Below are positions 16,428-25,038 of a stretch of DNA of 34,095 bases, in pieces. Where the stretch lies: NCBI GenBank assembly GCA_028248455.1, contig JAOKHV010000017.1, positions 1 to 34,095 on the forward strand, in the 5' to 3' direction. The notes below the pieces were generated by a model. The model had not been told where the DNA came from and did not search any database. It saw only the letters and a program-made list of their open reading frames with translations. How positions within the stretch are numbered: the first letter of the stretch is position 1; every line of letters starts with the position of its first letter. The DNA comes from Ascidiaceihabitans sp. (GTDB lineage: Bacteria; Pseudomonadota; Alphaproteobacteria; Rhodobacterales; Rhodobacteraceae). Both the position numbers and the translations under genes were made by a program.

Positions 16428-17263
16428 TTGACGATCCGATGTATCGTATTGCGCAAGCATTAGAACGTCTGGCACCAGCCCCTCTGCCTGCGCCAGTCTT
16501 TTCCTCAGCCACTGCGTTTGTATGGCATACACAACCTGATCGGTTAGAGGCTGTCCCGAAAGTTGCACGTGTTGCCCTGAATCTATTGGTTGGTATTGAT
16601 CGTTCGCGCGATACTTTACTGGCAAATACACGCCAGTTTGCAAAAGGCTTACCAGCAAATAATGCGCTTTTGTGGGGCGCACGTGGAATGGGAAAATCTA
16701 GTCTTGTCAAAGCCATTCATGCTGATGTTCAGGCAGATCATTCTCACTTAAAAATCGTTGAACTGCAGCGGGAAGATTTGCCATCGGTCGCTCGTCTACT
16801 GAGCCTTCTCCGCGGATCCAACGATCGCTTCATCCTATTTTGTGACGACCTTAGTTTTGGCCAAGATGATGCGCACTATAAGTCATTGAAGGCTATTCTT
16901 GACGGTGGAATTGAAGGGCGTCCAGAAAATGTGGTGCTTTACGCAACCTCAAACCGTCGTCATTTGATGCCACGTGACATGATTGAGAACGAGCAGGGCT
17001 CTGCGATCAATCCTGCCGAGGCCGTTGAAGAGAAAGTGTCTTTGTCTGATCGATTTGGTCTGTGGCTCGGTTTTCATGCCTGTGATCAGGATCAATATCT
17101 GGCAATGATTGATGGGTACTGTGACGCATACGGGCTGAAAATTTCGCCAGAAACGCTGCATGCAGAAGCCATTGAATGGCAAGCGACTCGTGGTTCACGC
17201 TCTGGACGAGTTGCGTGGCAGTTCTTCACCGACCTGGCGGGGCGTCATGGCGTTAAGCTGTAA
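16424..17263 (+). CDS. DUF815-family AAA+ ATPase
   Basis: A 279-residue P-loop ATPase of the DUF815 family, role not known. Walker A GARGMGKS at residues 85-92, Walker B RFILFCDDLSFG at about 135-146, an arginine-rich sensor region (YATSNRRHLMPRDM) and the C-terminal WQATRGSRSGRVAWQF segment all fit. The start is GTG 16424, overlapping the tatC stop by 4 bases; ATG 16439 is an alternative. The tight coupling to tatABC is found in other Rhodobacterales as I recall, but does not prove a role in export. A hairpin after the stop separates it from the convergent nlpD-like gene. Confidence 0.9.
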   Translation: MIDDPMYRIAQALERLAPAPLPAPVFSSATAFVWHTQPDRLEAVPKVARVALNLLVGIDRSRDTLLANTRQFAKGLPANNALLWGARGMGKSSLVKAIHADVQADHSHLKIVELQREDLPSVARLLSLLRGSNDRFILFCDDLSFGQDDAHYKSLKAILDGGIEGRPENVVLYATSNRRHLMPRDMIENEQGSAINPAEAVEEKVSLSDRFGLWLGFHACDQDQYLAMIDGYCDAYGLKISPETLHAEAIEWQATRGSRSGRVAWQFFTDLAGRHGVKL

Positions 17264-17274
17264 ATAGACTGGTA

Positions 17275-17304
17275 CTAAGTGGGCCATGGAAAGGCCTACT
17301 TTAG
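17275..17304. terminator. Hairpin between convergent DUF815 and nlpD-like genes
   Basis: CTAAGTGGGCC (17275-17285) pairs with GGCCTACTTTAG (17293-17304) with one G/T-type pair and a small bulge. It sits 12 bases after the DUF815 stop and 7 before the nlpD-like stop, so it probably ends both transcripts, though T-runs are weak. Confidence 0.5.
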
Positions 17305-17310
17305 CTAGTT

Positions 17311-18516
17311 TTACTGCAAAAATGGCAGTGGATCGACACTGTCAAAGCCATTGCGAACCTCAAAGTGTACATATGCATCGTCACCCGTGCGAAGGCTTGC
17401 TATGGCTTGGCCTCGGCGAACGCTATCGCCTTTTTGGACCTTAACATCAGTAACGTTGGCATAGACTGTCAGTAGGTTGCCTGGGTGACGTACGACGATG
17501 ATTGGAATGCCATCTCCGCTTTTGGTGATTGCAGCGACTTTGCCACCATCGGCTGCTTTAACAGCGGTGCCTGCACCACCTTTGATGTTGATGCCCTCAT
17601 TCTTGCCCTTTGAATAGGCACGAATAATTGAACCGCTGACAGGGTATGTCATTTTAGCAGCCTTTGCTGGTGCACTTTGTTTGCCAACGTCTGCAACAGG
17701 TTTCACAGGTTTTGCCACAACGGATGCAGTCTGCGCTGCAGGGACTTCGACGTCATTCTTCGGCAAAGGCTTTGCCGCGCTTGGTGGCGTTGGAGTTGGT
17801 GTGCCTTCGCCAGGAGCTTCAACCTTGGTTTGTTTTACTTGGCGTTTTGGAGGATTTTGTTTGGCAACTGGAATCAATAAAAACTGATCTTCGCGTACAG
17901 CAAAATCGCTGCCCAATCCGTTCCATTCAGCAAGTGATTTAGCGGAAACTTGGTAAAGCCGGGCAACAGTGAATGCGGTTTCACCTCGTTCGACTTTGTG
18001 GCGAATTGGTTCAACACCTGATGGCGCTGAAACGACAGCGGCTGGTAATTCAGCAGTTGTGACAGGTGTGGTATCCGGAGAGTTGTTGATAGCGTTTCCA
18101 GCCAATGTGGCCACATCAACATGTTCACTGGTTAGGCCAGTCAGTGCAGATGGTTCTGTTACGCGGTTGGGCAGTGCGATTATTTCACCTTTACGCAACG
18201 GGATATCTGCGCCGACACCGTTGAATTTACTGAGCTCTAAAGCATCAAGGCTAAGGCGATTAGCAACATCGGTTAATGTGTCGCCACGATTGGCAACAAC
18301 GACCTGATAATTTGGATAAGAGATTACGCCGCGATTGTCTGCTTTTGGACGCTCTGCTGTTGCGTTTACAGCGGCTTTGGCCGTGGTAAAACCACCTGCC
18401 ATTCCACGTAGATCCACATCTAAAGGTTGATCACCACAGGCTGTCAATGCGCCCAAGGCAACACTTGCCATCAAAATGCTTGCGCGCGTGCCTGCAAGGT
18501 GGGGTAAGATGTTCAT
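17311..18516 (-). CDS. nlpD: NlpD/LytM-like lipoprotein: two LysM domains plus degenerate M23 domain
   Basis: A 401-residue envelope lipoprotein. The signal peptide ends in the lipobox LTAC with Cys27 (residues 24-27). Two LysM peptidoglycan-binding domains follow (about 65-120 and 170-217), then a Pro/Ala/Lys-rich linker and a C-terminal M23/LytM domain (about 290-400). The M23 zinc ligands are lost: the HxGxD box reads NEGIN and the HxH box reads VHFEV. This is the pattern of EnvC/NlpD-type factors that activate cell-wall amidases at division instead of cutting themselves. ATG 18516 has GAGGA upstream. Third gene of surE-pcm-nlpD, a classic order, but separated from pcm by 191 bases. Confidence 0.9.
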   Translation of the reverse strand: MNILPHLAGTRASILMASVALGALTACGDQPLDVDLRGMAGGFTTAKAAVNATAERPKADNRGVISYPNYQVVVANRGDTLTDVANRLSLDALELSKFNGVGADIPLRKGEIIALPNRVTEPSALTGLTSEHVDVATLAGNAINNSPDTTPVTTAELPAAVVSAPSGVEPIRHKVERGETAFTVARLYQVSAKSLAEWNGLGSDFAVREDQFLLIPVAKQNPPKRQVKQTKVEAPGEGTPTPTPPSAAKPLPKNDVEVPAAQTASVVAKPVKPVADVGKQSAPAKAAKMTYPVSGSIIRAYSKGKNEGINIKGGAGTAVKAADGGKVAAITKSGDGIPIIVVRHPGNLLTVYANVTDVKVQKGDSVRRGQAIASLRTGDDAYVHFEVRNGFDSVDPLPFLQ

Positions 18517-18533
18517 CTACTTGTCCTCTCGTG

Positions 18534-18552
18534 GCTTCGTGTTATCCGAAGC
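18534..18552. other. Short hairpin in the nlpD leader
   Basis: GCTTCG (18534-18539) and CGAAGC (18547-18552) form a perfect 6-bp stem with a 7-base loop about 18 bases before the nlpD start. The rest of the 191-base gap (18517-18707) shows no gene. Confidence 0.3.
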
Positions 18553-18707
18553 TTTCGTGGTTCTGTATTCTATTTTTACTTGTTTTACCAGTTGTGTTTA
18601 AGGGGAGGATTTTGTGCAAATTAGCATAAATCTGCGTATTCTCACGCTAATGTAAGATTAAGCGGATTGATCAGAGTTTGAACCGAACAAACTGCGCAGT
18701 CTATTCC

Positions 18708-19376
18708 TTAGCCGTCTTTGCCCAATCCTTCGAGAAGCGGGACGAAGCGGACGGAACGTAACTCAGAGTATTCCAAACCGTCTTCAGTTTTGTGGACCTT
18801 AATCAAGCTTTGTACGGTGTCAGATTGTCCAACAGGCACAACCATAATTCCACCGATCTTTAGTTGAGCGAGAAGGGGCCCCGGTGGGTCTTCTGCCGCT
18901 GCTGTAACAATGATGCGATCAAAAGGTGCCTGTTCAGGCAAACCAAAACTACCGTCACCTGTCAAAGCTGTAATGTTGTTTAGGTCGAGGGTGTCGAAAA
19001 TTTCGTGGGCTTCGCGCACAAGGCGACGATGCCTGTCCACCGTATACACGCGACGGGCCAATTTGCTAAGAATTGCTGCCTGATATCCAGAACCGGTCCC
19101 AACCTCTAATACCTTATCGCGGGGTGATACTTGCAGCGCTTGCGTCATCAGTGCGACGACTGAGGGTTGGCTGATGGTTTGACCACATGCGATTGGTAAT
19201 GGCATGTCTTCGTAGGCACGACCTGCGAACAATCCACGCACAAACGTGCCGCGATCAATACTTTCCATTGCAGCCAGTACACGTTTGTCTGTCACACCTT
19301 TGGAGCGCAAAGCATACAAGAACTGCATCTTGCGTTCTGCATCTGTTGATTGCTCTGGTGACAGATTGTCATTCAT
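18708..19376 (-). CDS. pcm: Protein-L-isoaspartate O-methyltransferase
   Basis: A 222-residue S-adenosylmethionine-dependent enzyme that repairs isoaspartyl damage in ageing proteins. The family segment [16 protein letters not shown] and SAM motif [16 protein letters not shown] are both clear, followed by the post-I acid in [10 protein letters not shown] and the TGDGSFGL region. Length is normal. The start overlaps the surE stop as ATGA, so the two are translationally coupled; both are linked to stationary-phase survival in other proteobacteria (family knowledge). Confidence 0.95.
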   Translation of the reverse strand: MNDNLSPEQSTDAERKMQFLYALRSKGVTDKRVLAAMESIDRGTFVRGLFAGRAYEDMPLPIACGQTISQPSVVALMTQALQVSPRDKVLEVGTGSGYQAAILSKLARRVYTVDRHRRLVREAHEIFDTLDLNNITALTGDGSFGLPEQAPFDRIIVTAAAEDPPGPLLAQLKIGGIMVVPVGQSDTVQSLIKVHKTEDGLEYSELRSVRFVPLLEGLGKDG

Positions 19377-20158
19377 GAATTGATGCCTTTTAGGCTATCC
19401 AAGATTGCGTGATCCGTTAAGTCAGCGCGCATTGGCGTGACTGAGATGTAGCCATCCAAGTTTACAGCGGCATCGGTTCCATCCGCGCAAATCGCACGCT
19501 GGTCGCCGCCTTTGATCCACAAGAAACGTCGACCTGAAGGTGCATCATGTGGTTGAGTTGAAAAGCCTGTGTTTTGGCGACGGCCCTGCGTTGCAACGCG
19601 GATGCCTTTAACGGAATCTGCTGGAGCAGGTGGGAAGTTTACATTGTAAAATAAAGAGTACTGGGATGTTTCATCTGGCGTTTCTGCCATGATGCGGCGT
19701 ACAACATCAGCGCCGTGCTGTGCCGCTGCCTCAAATGGATCTTTGAGATTAAGGTTGTCGGGGCCATAATATTGAGAGAGTGCAATTGCAGGCAACCCCT
19801 GGAGCGCGGCTTCCATGGCAGCACCGATCGTACCTGAATAAAGTGTGTTTTCAGCTGAGTTGTTACCACGATTAACGCCCGACAGAACAAGGTCAGGTAA
19901 GTTTTCTTTCATCACTTCATGTAAACCAGCTAGGACGCAGTCCGCAGGCGAACCTTCAACAGCATAGCAGTGTTCATTGACTTGATTTATCATCATAGGG
20001 CGTGTGTAGCTAATGCAGTGCCCCACACCAGATTGTTCAAAAGCGGGAGCTACAATCCAGACTTCACCCTCAGGCCCAGCAATGTCAGTTGCGATTGCTT
20101 CAAGGACCTTTAGTCCTGGAGCCGTGATGCCGTCGTCGTTGGTAATCAAAATGCGCAT
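19373..20158 (-). CDS. surE: 5'/3'-nucleotidase SurE
   Basis: A 261-residue metal-dependent nucleotidase acting on nucleoside monophosphates. The N-terminal metal-binding NDDG motif (residues 7-10, [12 protein letters not shown]) and the SGVNRGNN motif are intact, and the C-terminal [12 protein letters not shown] segment is typical. I chose ATG 20158 over the upstream start at 20206 because AAAGGGG lies 6 bases before it and the family begins [10 protein letters not shown]. First gene of surE-pcm-nlpD. An SDR gene ends 112 bases upstream. Confidence 0.96.
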   Translation of the reverse strand: MRILITNDDGITAPGLKVLEAIATDIAGPEGEVWIVAPAFEQSGVGHCISYTRPMMINQVNEHCYAVEGSPADCVLAGLHEVMKENLPDLVLSGVNRGNNSAENTLYSGTIGAAMEAALQGLPAIALSQYYGPDNLNLKDPFEAAAQHGADVVRRIMAETPDETSQYSLFYNVNFPPAPADSVKGIRVATQGRRQNTGFSTQPHDAPSGRRFLWIKGGDQRAICADGTDAAVNLDGYISVTPMRADLTDHAILDSLKGINS

Positions 20159-20269
20159 GATAAGCCCCTTTGCGCTTTTGATAGGCAAGGGGAGGCTTTG
20201 CGGCAAGGGGGGGGAGCCTGCGGCGGGAGTTTTTTTAGTAATATAAAGAGAGGCCGTTGCGTTTAAGAC

Positions 20270-20908
20270 TCAAGAAAGAGCCGCGAGGACTTTTGCAGCT
20301 TGGGCTTGTGGGACGTTCAATTTGTCGCGGTTTTCGCCGGGGTGGAAGCGTGCGCGTGTTGCCGTAGGCATTGGATCGGGGGTCAGGATGTGTACCTTGG
20401 GCCCGTTTGTTGCTGTTTCAGCCTGCCAACTGCGTGCAAGTGCGATTTGCGCGGCTTTGGTTGCACCGTAGCTGCCAAAAAACTGTTGACCAGCACGTGG
20501 ATCGTCGAAAAATACCGCTTGCCCTGTTTGGCCAAGAAGAGGCGCAACAAAAGAAATCAACACTGCGGTTGCTGTGACGTTGCCTGCAATAGATTTGGCC
20601 AAATCTTTGCTATCGATATGGGATGTTGGTGTGAGTGGCGCAGCGTGGATAGCTGTATGAAGCCACAAATCTAGCGTACCCCAGCGATCATAGATGCCGC
20701 GGCAAAGTGTGGCCATCGCATCTGCATTGGTCACATCCATCGGCGCAAGCGTCGCGCTGCCACCTTTGGCTTGGATGCTGTCATCCAGTTCCTCGAGTGC
20801 GCCGGTGGTTTTCCCCACTGCGATGATGTGATGCGTGTCGCAAAGCGCAATCGCCAGTGCGGCACCTAGGCCGCGAGACGCGCCGGTGATGAGAGCTGTT
20901 TTTGTCAT
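20270..20908 (-). CDS. Short-chain dehydrogenase/reductase
   Basis: A 212-residue Rossmann-fold oxidoreductase. The cofactor motif TGASRGLG is at residues 8-15 and the catalytic pair YGATK (YxxxK) is present, so it should be an active NAD(P)-dependent enzyme; substrate unknown. The catalytic Ser is less clear (the segment before it reads VFFDDPRAG). I chose ATG 20908 (MTKTALITGAS) since the upstream extension to 20965 contains no fold element; its ribosome-binding site is weak. It lies between purF (with a DUF1801 remnant in the gap) and surE on the same strand. Confidence 0.88.
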   Translation of the reverse strand: MTKTALITGASRGLGAALAIALCDTHHIIAVGKTTGALEELDDSIQAKGGSATLAPMDVTNADAMATLCRGIYDRWGTLDLWLHTAIHAAPLTPTSHIDSKDLAKSIAGNVTATAVLISFVAPLLGQTGQAVFFDDPRAGQQFFGSYGATKAAQIALARSWQAETATNGPKVHILTPDPMPTATRARFHPGENRDKLNVPQAQAAKVLAALS

Positions 20909-20939
20909 GCCCGCGTGATGCGTTGAATTAGCCCGAAGG

Positions 20940-21332
20940 TCAAGTTTTTGTAAGGTGATATGCAAGCGTCAGATGGGCGCAGTGATGGAGCGCATTGGTT
21001 GGGAGGGGGCAATCAAGGGGCAAAGAAATAGATCGTTTACCATCAAACTCAAAAGTTTTTGGGTAAAGGGTGCGCATTGTTACAGGAAGCGTTGAATTGC
21101 AGTTAAGAAATAAACCAAGAGCTTTGGGGCGCTTTAGCGACCAACTTGCGCGAGGAGTTGATCCAATAACGGATTTTTTTGGCGACCAGGCAGGTTCACC
21201 CCACTTCAATGTTTCTGTAAGGTCTCCAATTCCTGCACCCTTTGCCACATCGCGTACTACGTCGCGTAGCGTACAAAAATGCGTTTGAGCGGCCTGTGGC
21301 CAATTGCATATAATGTCTTCAAAAGGGATTTC
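20940..21332 (-). pseudogene. DUF1801-like gene remnant without a start codon
   Basis: The frame reads IPFEDIICNWPQAAQTHF, then TLRDVVRDVAKGAGIG, DLTETLKWGEPAW, then KALGLFLNCNSTL and SISLPLDCPLPTNALHHC to TGA 20940. This matches DUF1801 (YdhG-like) proteins, whose hallmark is the LTETLKWGEP-type segment. No in-frame ATG precedes the recognisable N-terminus; GTG 21248 would drop about 28 conserved residues. A perfect hairpin (21344-21375) sits where the start region should be. It may be a 5'-truncated pseudogene; a functional gene using a rare start is possible. Function of the family is not established. Confidence 0.6.
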
Positions 21333-21343
21333 TGTGTTTTCCT

Positions 21344-21375
21344 TACTGTCAGCATCACATGAGATGCTGACAGTA
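21344..21375. terminator. Perfect 13-bp hairpin downstream of purF
   Basis: TACTGTCAGCATC (21344-21356) and GATGCTGACAGTA (21363-21375) are perfect arms with a 6-base loop, 33 bases after the purF stop. No T-run follows on the minus strand, so an intrinsic terminator is only likely; it could be a 3'-end stabiliser. Confidence 0.55.
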
Positions 21376-21407
21376 TCTGGCAGTAAAGTTGGTTTTTGTG
21401 AAAGAGC

Positions 21408-22877
21408 CTATTCAGCAGCTTTCATTTCAAACCCTTCTTCTATTTTATCCGTCGGTTTGACCGGATATTCGCCTGAGAAACATGCATCGCAATATTGTGG
21501 GCACTTCTTGTTGCGGCCATTTTCTTCACCAACGGCACGGTACAAGCCGTCCAGTGAGATGAATTTAAGGCTATCAACAGAAAGGTGATCACGCATTTCG
21601 TCTTCGGTCATCGTTGCGGCCAGAAGTTTGTCGCGCTGGGGGGTGTCGACACCGTAAAAACAAGGCCATGCTGTTGGAGGGGATGCAATACGGAAGTGCA
21701 CTTCAGCTGCACCAGCGTCCAAGATCATCTCTTTGATCTTGCGCGATGTCGTTCCGCGCACAACAGAGTCATCGACCAAGATGATGCGTTTGCCTTTGAC
21801 CAAAGCACGGTTCACGTTCAACTTAAGGCGTACACCCATGTTGCGGATTTGCTCTGTTGGTTCAATAAATGTGCGGCCCATGTATTGGTTGCGGATGATG
21901 CCCATCGCGTATGGAATGCCTGACTCAAGCGAAAAGCCAATGGCTGCTGGCGTACCGCTGTCAGGGACAGGGCAAACAAGATCAGCATCAACTGGTGCTT
22001 CTTTTGCCAATTCGCGACCAATCGCTTCGCGGGTTTCATAAACAGAGCGACCACCAAGGATGCTATCCGGGCGAGAGAAGTAAACGTGCTCAAAGATACA
22101 GAAACGTGGTGCGACGCGGCGGAAGGGGAAGTGGCTTTGAACGCCATTCTCTTCGCTGATGACAACCATTTCACCTGGTTCGATTTCGCGGACAAACTCA
22201 GCGCCAATGATATCAAGGGCGCATGTTTCTGAGCTAAGAGCCCAACCATCACCAACTTTTCCTAATACAAGTGGACGAACACCTAGTGGGTCGCGAACTC
22301 CCATCAATTTTGTGCGAGTCATAGCAACGATAGAAAAGGCACCTTCAACGCGGCGCAATGCATCTTCCATACGCTCTGGAATACTGCGCTGCATAGAACG
22401 GGCCATCAAGTGAATGATGCATTCACTGTCTGATGAACTTTGGAAAATCGAACCACGTTCGATCAATTCACGGCGCAGTGCGTTGGCGTTGGTAATATTG
22501 CCGTTGTGAGCAATCGCAGCGCCGCCTTGTGCGAACTCTCCAAAAAACGGCTGAACGTCGCGGATCGCTGTTTGGCCTTTGTTGCCTGAAGTGGAGTAAC
22601 GCACGTGACCGATTGAAAGTGGCCCCGGCAAAGTTTCCATTATCTTTTGGGATGTGAAGTTGTCACGTACATAGCCAAAGCGGCGTGCAGAGTTAAAGCC
22701 GTGTTCTTCGTCATAACTAACGATCCCACCAGCTTCTTGTCCGCGATGCTGTAGTGCATGTAGGCCAAGGGCGACAAAGTTTGCTGCATCTTTCGTTCCT
22801 ATGACACCAAAGATGCCACATTCTTCCTTTAATTTATCATCATCAAAGGGATGGGCGGGGGGCATATGTTGGGACAA
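21408..22877 (-). CDS. purF: Amidophosphoribosyltransferase
   Basis: A 489-residue enzyme that starts purine synthesis by making phosphoribosylamine from PRPP and glutamine. A 19-residue propeptide precedes the catalytic Cys20 in EECGIFGV (N-terminal amidotransferase), and the PRPP loop VDDSVVRGTT is in the C-terminal half. The start is probably TTG 22877: AGGAG lies 7 bases before it, while the in-frame ATG at 22865 would be 19 bases away. Downstream of cvpA, as in many bacteria, with a strong hairpin in the gap. Flanked on both sides by perfect 13-bp hairpins. Confidence 0.97.
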   Translation of the reverse strand: MSQHMPPAHPFDDDKLKEECGIFGVIGTKDAANFVALGLHALQHRGQEAGGIVSYDEEHGFNSARRFGYVRDNFTSQKIMETLPGPLSIGHVRYSTSGNKGQTAIRDVQPFFGEFAQGGAAIAHNGNITNANALRRELIERGSIFQSSSDSECIIHLMARSMQRSIPERMEDALRRVEGAFSIVAMTRTKLMGVRDPLGVRPLVLGKVGDGWALSSETCALDIIGAEFVREIEPGEMVVISEENGVQSHFPFRRVAPRFCIFEHVYFSRPDSILGGRSVYETREAIGRELAKEAPVDADLVCPVPDSGTPAAIGFSLESGIPYAMGIIRNQYMGRTFIEPTEQIRNMGVRLKLNVNRALVKGKRIILVDDSVVRGTTSRKIKEMILDAGAAEVHFRIASPPTAWPCFYGVDTPQRDKLLAATMTEDEMRDHLSVDSLKFISLDGLYRAVGEENGRNKKCPQYCDACFSGEYPVKPTDKIEEGFEMKAAE

Positions 22878-22940
22878 AGGGTAGCTCCTGTTCCGTCAAC
22901 TGTCATTGTGCCCCCTGTTACGCAAATCTGGGGCAAGTGT

Positions 22941-22975
22941 CACGAAACTATCATCGATTGTTTGATAGTTTCGTG
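22941..22975. terminator. Perfect 13-bp hairpin between cvpA and purF
   Basis: CACGAAACTATCA (22941-22953) and TGATAGTTTCGTG (22963-22975) are perfect arms with a 9-base loop, about 50 bases after the cvpA stop and 64 before purF. It lacks a T-run on the minus strand. It may end or attenuate the radA-cvpA transcript before purF. Confidence 0.5.
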
Positions 22976-23025
22976 AGTTAATTTTGTGTCATTCCCAGAT
23001 CAGCACGGTAAACGGGTGTTTTCGC

Positions 23026-23583
23026 TTATTCTACTACACCACAGCTGCCAACAAGGTTTTCGTATTGTTGTGTAATCCAACCAAGCGCTTGCTCTGGTTC
23101 TTGCTCTTGGATATCTCCAGTGAAGCGACCAAATACTGCTGCAGAGCGGCTTTCGTCCACAATTGTTAATTCTTGGCCTGTTATGACGGTGTCATAAACA
23201 AAGAAGGCGATTGTGACGAGAAGGAGGCCACGCACGACGCCAAAGAAAAAGCCCAAACCTTGATCCAAACCACCAAGCGCTGAGCGACGGATAAGTGAGG
23301 AGAAGAGAGGGGTGAAAAGTGACATGACGATTAAGGCAATCGAGAAAACAATTGCAAATGCGCCGATAACGCTTAGTTCGCAGCTGTCAGCAATGATGTC
23401 GCCAACAACTGGAATCTCGCGCACAAGTGGCTCAACGTGCGGGGCGAACATAAAGCCCATAACGGCCGCAGCTATCCACCCGACAATGGCCATAACTTCG
23501 CGGACCAATCCGCGACCATAGGCCAGAAACGCTGACAGAATGATGACTATGGCGACAACGCCATCAATAATTGTAAAATCCAT
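23026..23583 (-). CDS. cvpA: CvpA-family membrane protein
   Basis: A 185-residue inner-membrane protein with about four hydrophobic helices (residues 7-25, 30-48, 70-92, 107-128) and the family N-terminus DGVVAIVIILSAFLAYGRGLVREVMAIVGWIAA, followed by a soluble tail. The family is needed for colicin V production in E. coli and is linked to envelope stress; its mechanism is unsettled. It follows radA by 26 bases and precedes purF, the usual order. Confidence 0.93.
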   Translation of the reverse strand: MDFTIIDGVVAIVIILSAFLAYGRGLVREVMAIVGWIAAAVMGFMFAPHVEPLVREIPVVGDIIADSCELSVIGAFAIVFSIALIVMSLFTPLFSSLIRRSALGGLDQGLGFFFGVVRGLLLVTIAFFVYDTVITGQELTIVDESRSAAVFGRFTGDIQEQEPEQALGWITQQYENLVGSCGVVE

Positions 23584-23609
23584 AGTCTTCTGCCTTTCAA
23601 CTCCGATGC

Positions 23610-24989
23610 TTAACCAGCACCAAAAACTTCACCAACAAACGCGGTCAAATCACCCATTTGATTGAGGGATATGCCATTCACGTCTATCGTTTTTCCACCG
23701 GTAGGTGCGATTGCCGACGTGAAACCAAGTTTTTGCGATTCTTTCAACCTGTTTTCGGTTTGTGGTGCCGGTCTTAAGGCCCCGGATAGACTTATTTCGC
23801 CAAAAACAACGGCACCTTCGGGCAAAGCAGAGTCTTCACGGGCACTTACCAGGGCTGCAGCAACAGCCAAGTCAGCGGCGGGTTCGCTAATTTTCATGCC
23901 ACCAGCGACGTTCAGATACACATCAAGCCCCGTAAAAGGGATGCCGCAACGCGATTCCAGCACCGCCAAGATCATTGCCAAACGTCCACCGTCCCAGCCA
24001 ACGACTGTTCGTCGAGGTTGGGAGTGGGGACTTGGGGCAACGAGAGCTTGAAGCTCGACCAAAACGGGACGAGTTCCTTCGACGCCTGCAAATACGACTG
24101 AGCCGGGGCTAGGTTCGCCGCGTTCACTTAGGAACAGGGCTGATGGATTGGTAACTTGAGACAAGCCACGACCTGTCATTTCAAAAACGCCTATTTCATC
24201 GGATGGACCAAAGCGGTTCTTTACGGCGCGAAGGATACGGAATTGATGACCGCGTTCGCCTTCGAAATATAATACCGTGTCTACCATGTGTTCCACAACA
24301 CGTGGGCCCGCGATTTGACCGTCTTTGGTAACGTGACCCACTAAAACTACAGAAATGCCATTTCGCTTGGCAAAGGTGGTTAGCTCATGTGCTGCACTGC
24401 GAACCTGACTAACAGAGCCAGGAGCGCTGTCGACGGTGTCAGACCACATAGTTTGAATGGAATCGATGATGACCAGTTGAGGTTTTTCTACCTCAAGGGT
24501 GGTCAGAATGTTGCGTAAGTTGGTTTCTGCAGCGAGTTTGACAGGTGCGTCGGCAAGACCCAAACGTTTTGCGCGCATGCGCACTTGAGCATTGGCTTCC
24601 TCGCCAGACACGTAAATAGTTTTCAAGCCAGCATTTGCGAACTGAGCTGCAGCCTGAAGCAAAAGCGTTGATTTTCCGATTCCTGGATCACCGCCAACCA
24701 AGATTGCAGAAGACGGGACCAAGCCTCCACCTAAGACTCGGTCGAGTTCATTCATCCCAGAATGGGTGCGTGGGGGCGGGGCCTCTTCGGTAGCAAGGTC
24801 GGTCAGTTCAATGGTACTGCCGCGTCTTGCACCGATGGACTTACTTGCTTTGCCGCTCGGGCCTGACGTGGAAAGGCCTGTGTCCTCCGAGATTGTATTC
24901 CAATCGCCGCAGCCATCGCAGCGTCCTGACCATTTGTTCGAGCTTGCACCGCAGGCGGAACATGTGAAGGTGGTTGTTGTTTTTGCCAT
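23610..24989 (-). CDS. radA: DNA repair protein RadA
   Basis: A 459-residue DnaB-like/RecA-like ATPase that helps branch migration in homologous recombination. The N-terminal zinc finger has Cys10, Cys13, Cys24 and Cys27; the Walker A GGDPGIGKST is at 99-108; the RadA-specific KNRFG motif is present (AVKNRFGPSDEIGVF); and a C-terminal Lon-protease-like domain ends with the AGGMKISEPAADLAVA region. ATG 24989 gives a normal-length N-terminus. cvpA begins 26 bases downstream and an unassigned membrane coiled-coil gene lies 49 bases upstream, so these look like one operon. Confidence 0.97.
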   Translation of the reverse strand: MAKTTTTFTCSACGASSNKWSGRCDGCGDWNTISEDTGLSTSGPSGKASKSIGARRGSTIELTDLATEEAPPPRTHSGMNELDRVLGGGLVPSSAILVGGDPGIGKSTLLLQAAAQFANAGLKTIYVSGEEANAQVRMRAKRLGLADAPVKLAAETNLRNILTTLEVEKPQLVIIDSIQTMWSDTVDSAPGSVSQVRSAAHELTTFAKRNGISVVLVGHVTKDGQIAGPRVVEHMVDTVLYFEGERGHQFRILRAVKNRFGPSDEIGVFEMTGRGLSQVTNPSALFLSERGEPSPGSVVFAGVEGTRPVLVELQALVAPSPHSQPRRTVVGWDGGRLAMILAVLESRCGIPFTGLDVYLNVAGGMKISEPAADLAVAAALVSAREDSALPEGAVVFGEISLSGALRPAPQTENRLKESQKLGFTSAIAPTGGKTIDVNGISLNQMGDLTAFVGEVFGAG

Positions 24990-25038
24990 GTGGCTTATGT
25001 GCCTGAGCTATCGCTCGGCGTCAAAACTTAATTGCCAC

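Noticed and set aside
20159-20269. G-run and T-run between the SDR and surE as a terminator
   Set aside because: The runs do not form a stable stem followed by a T-run on the minus strand.
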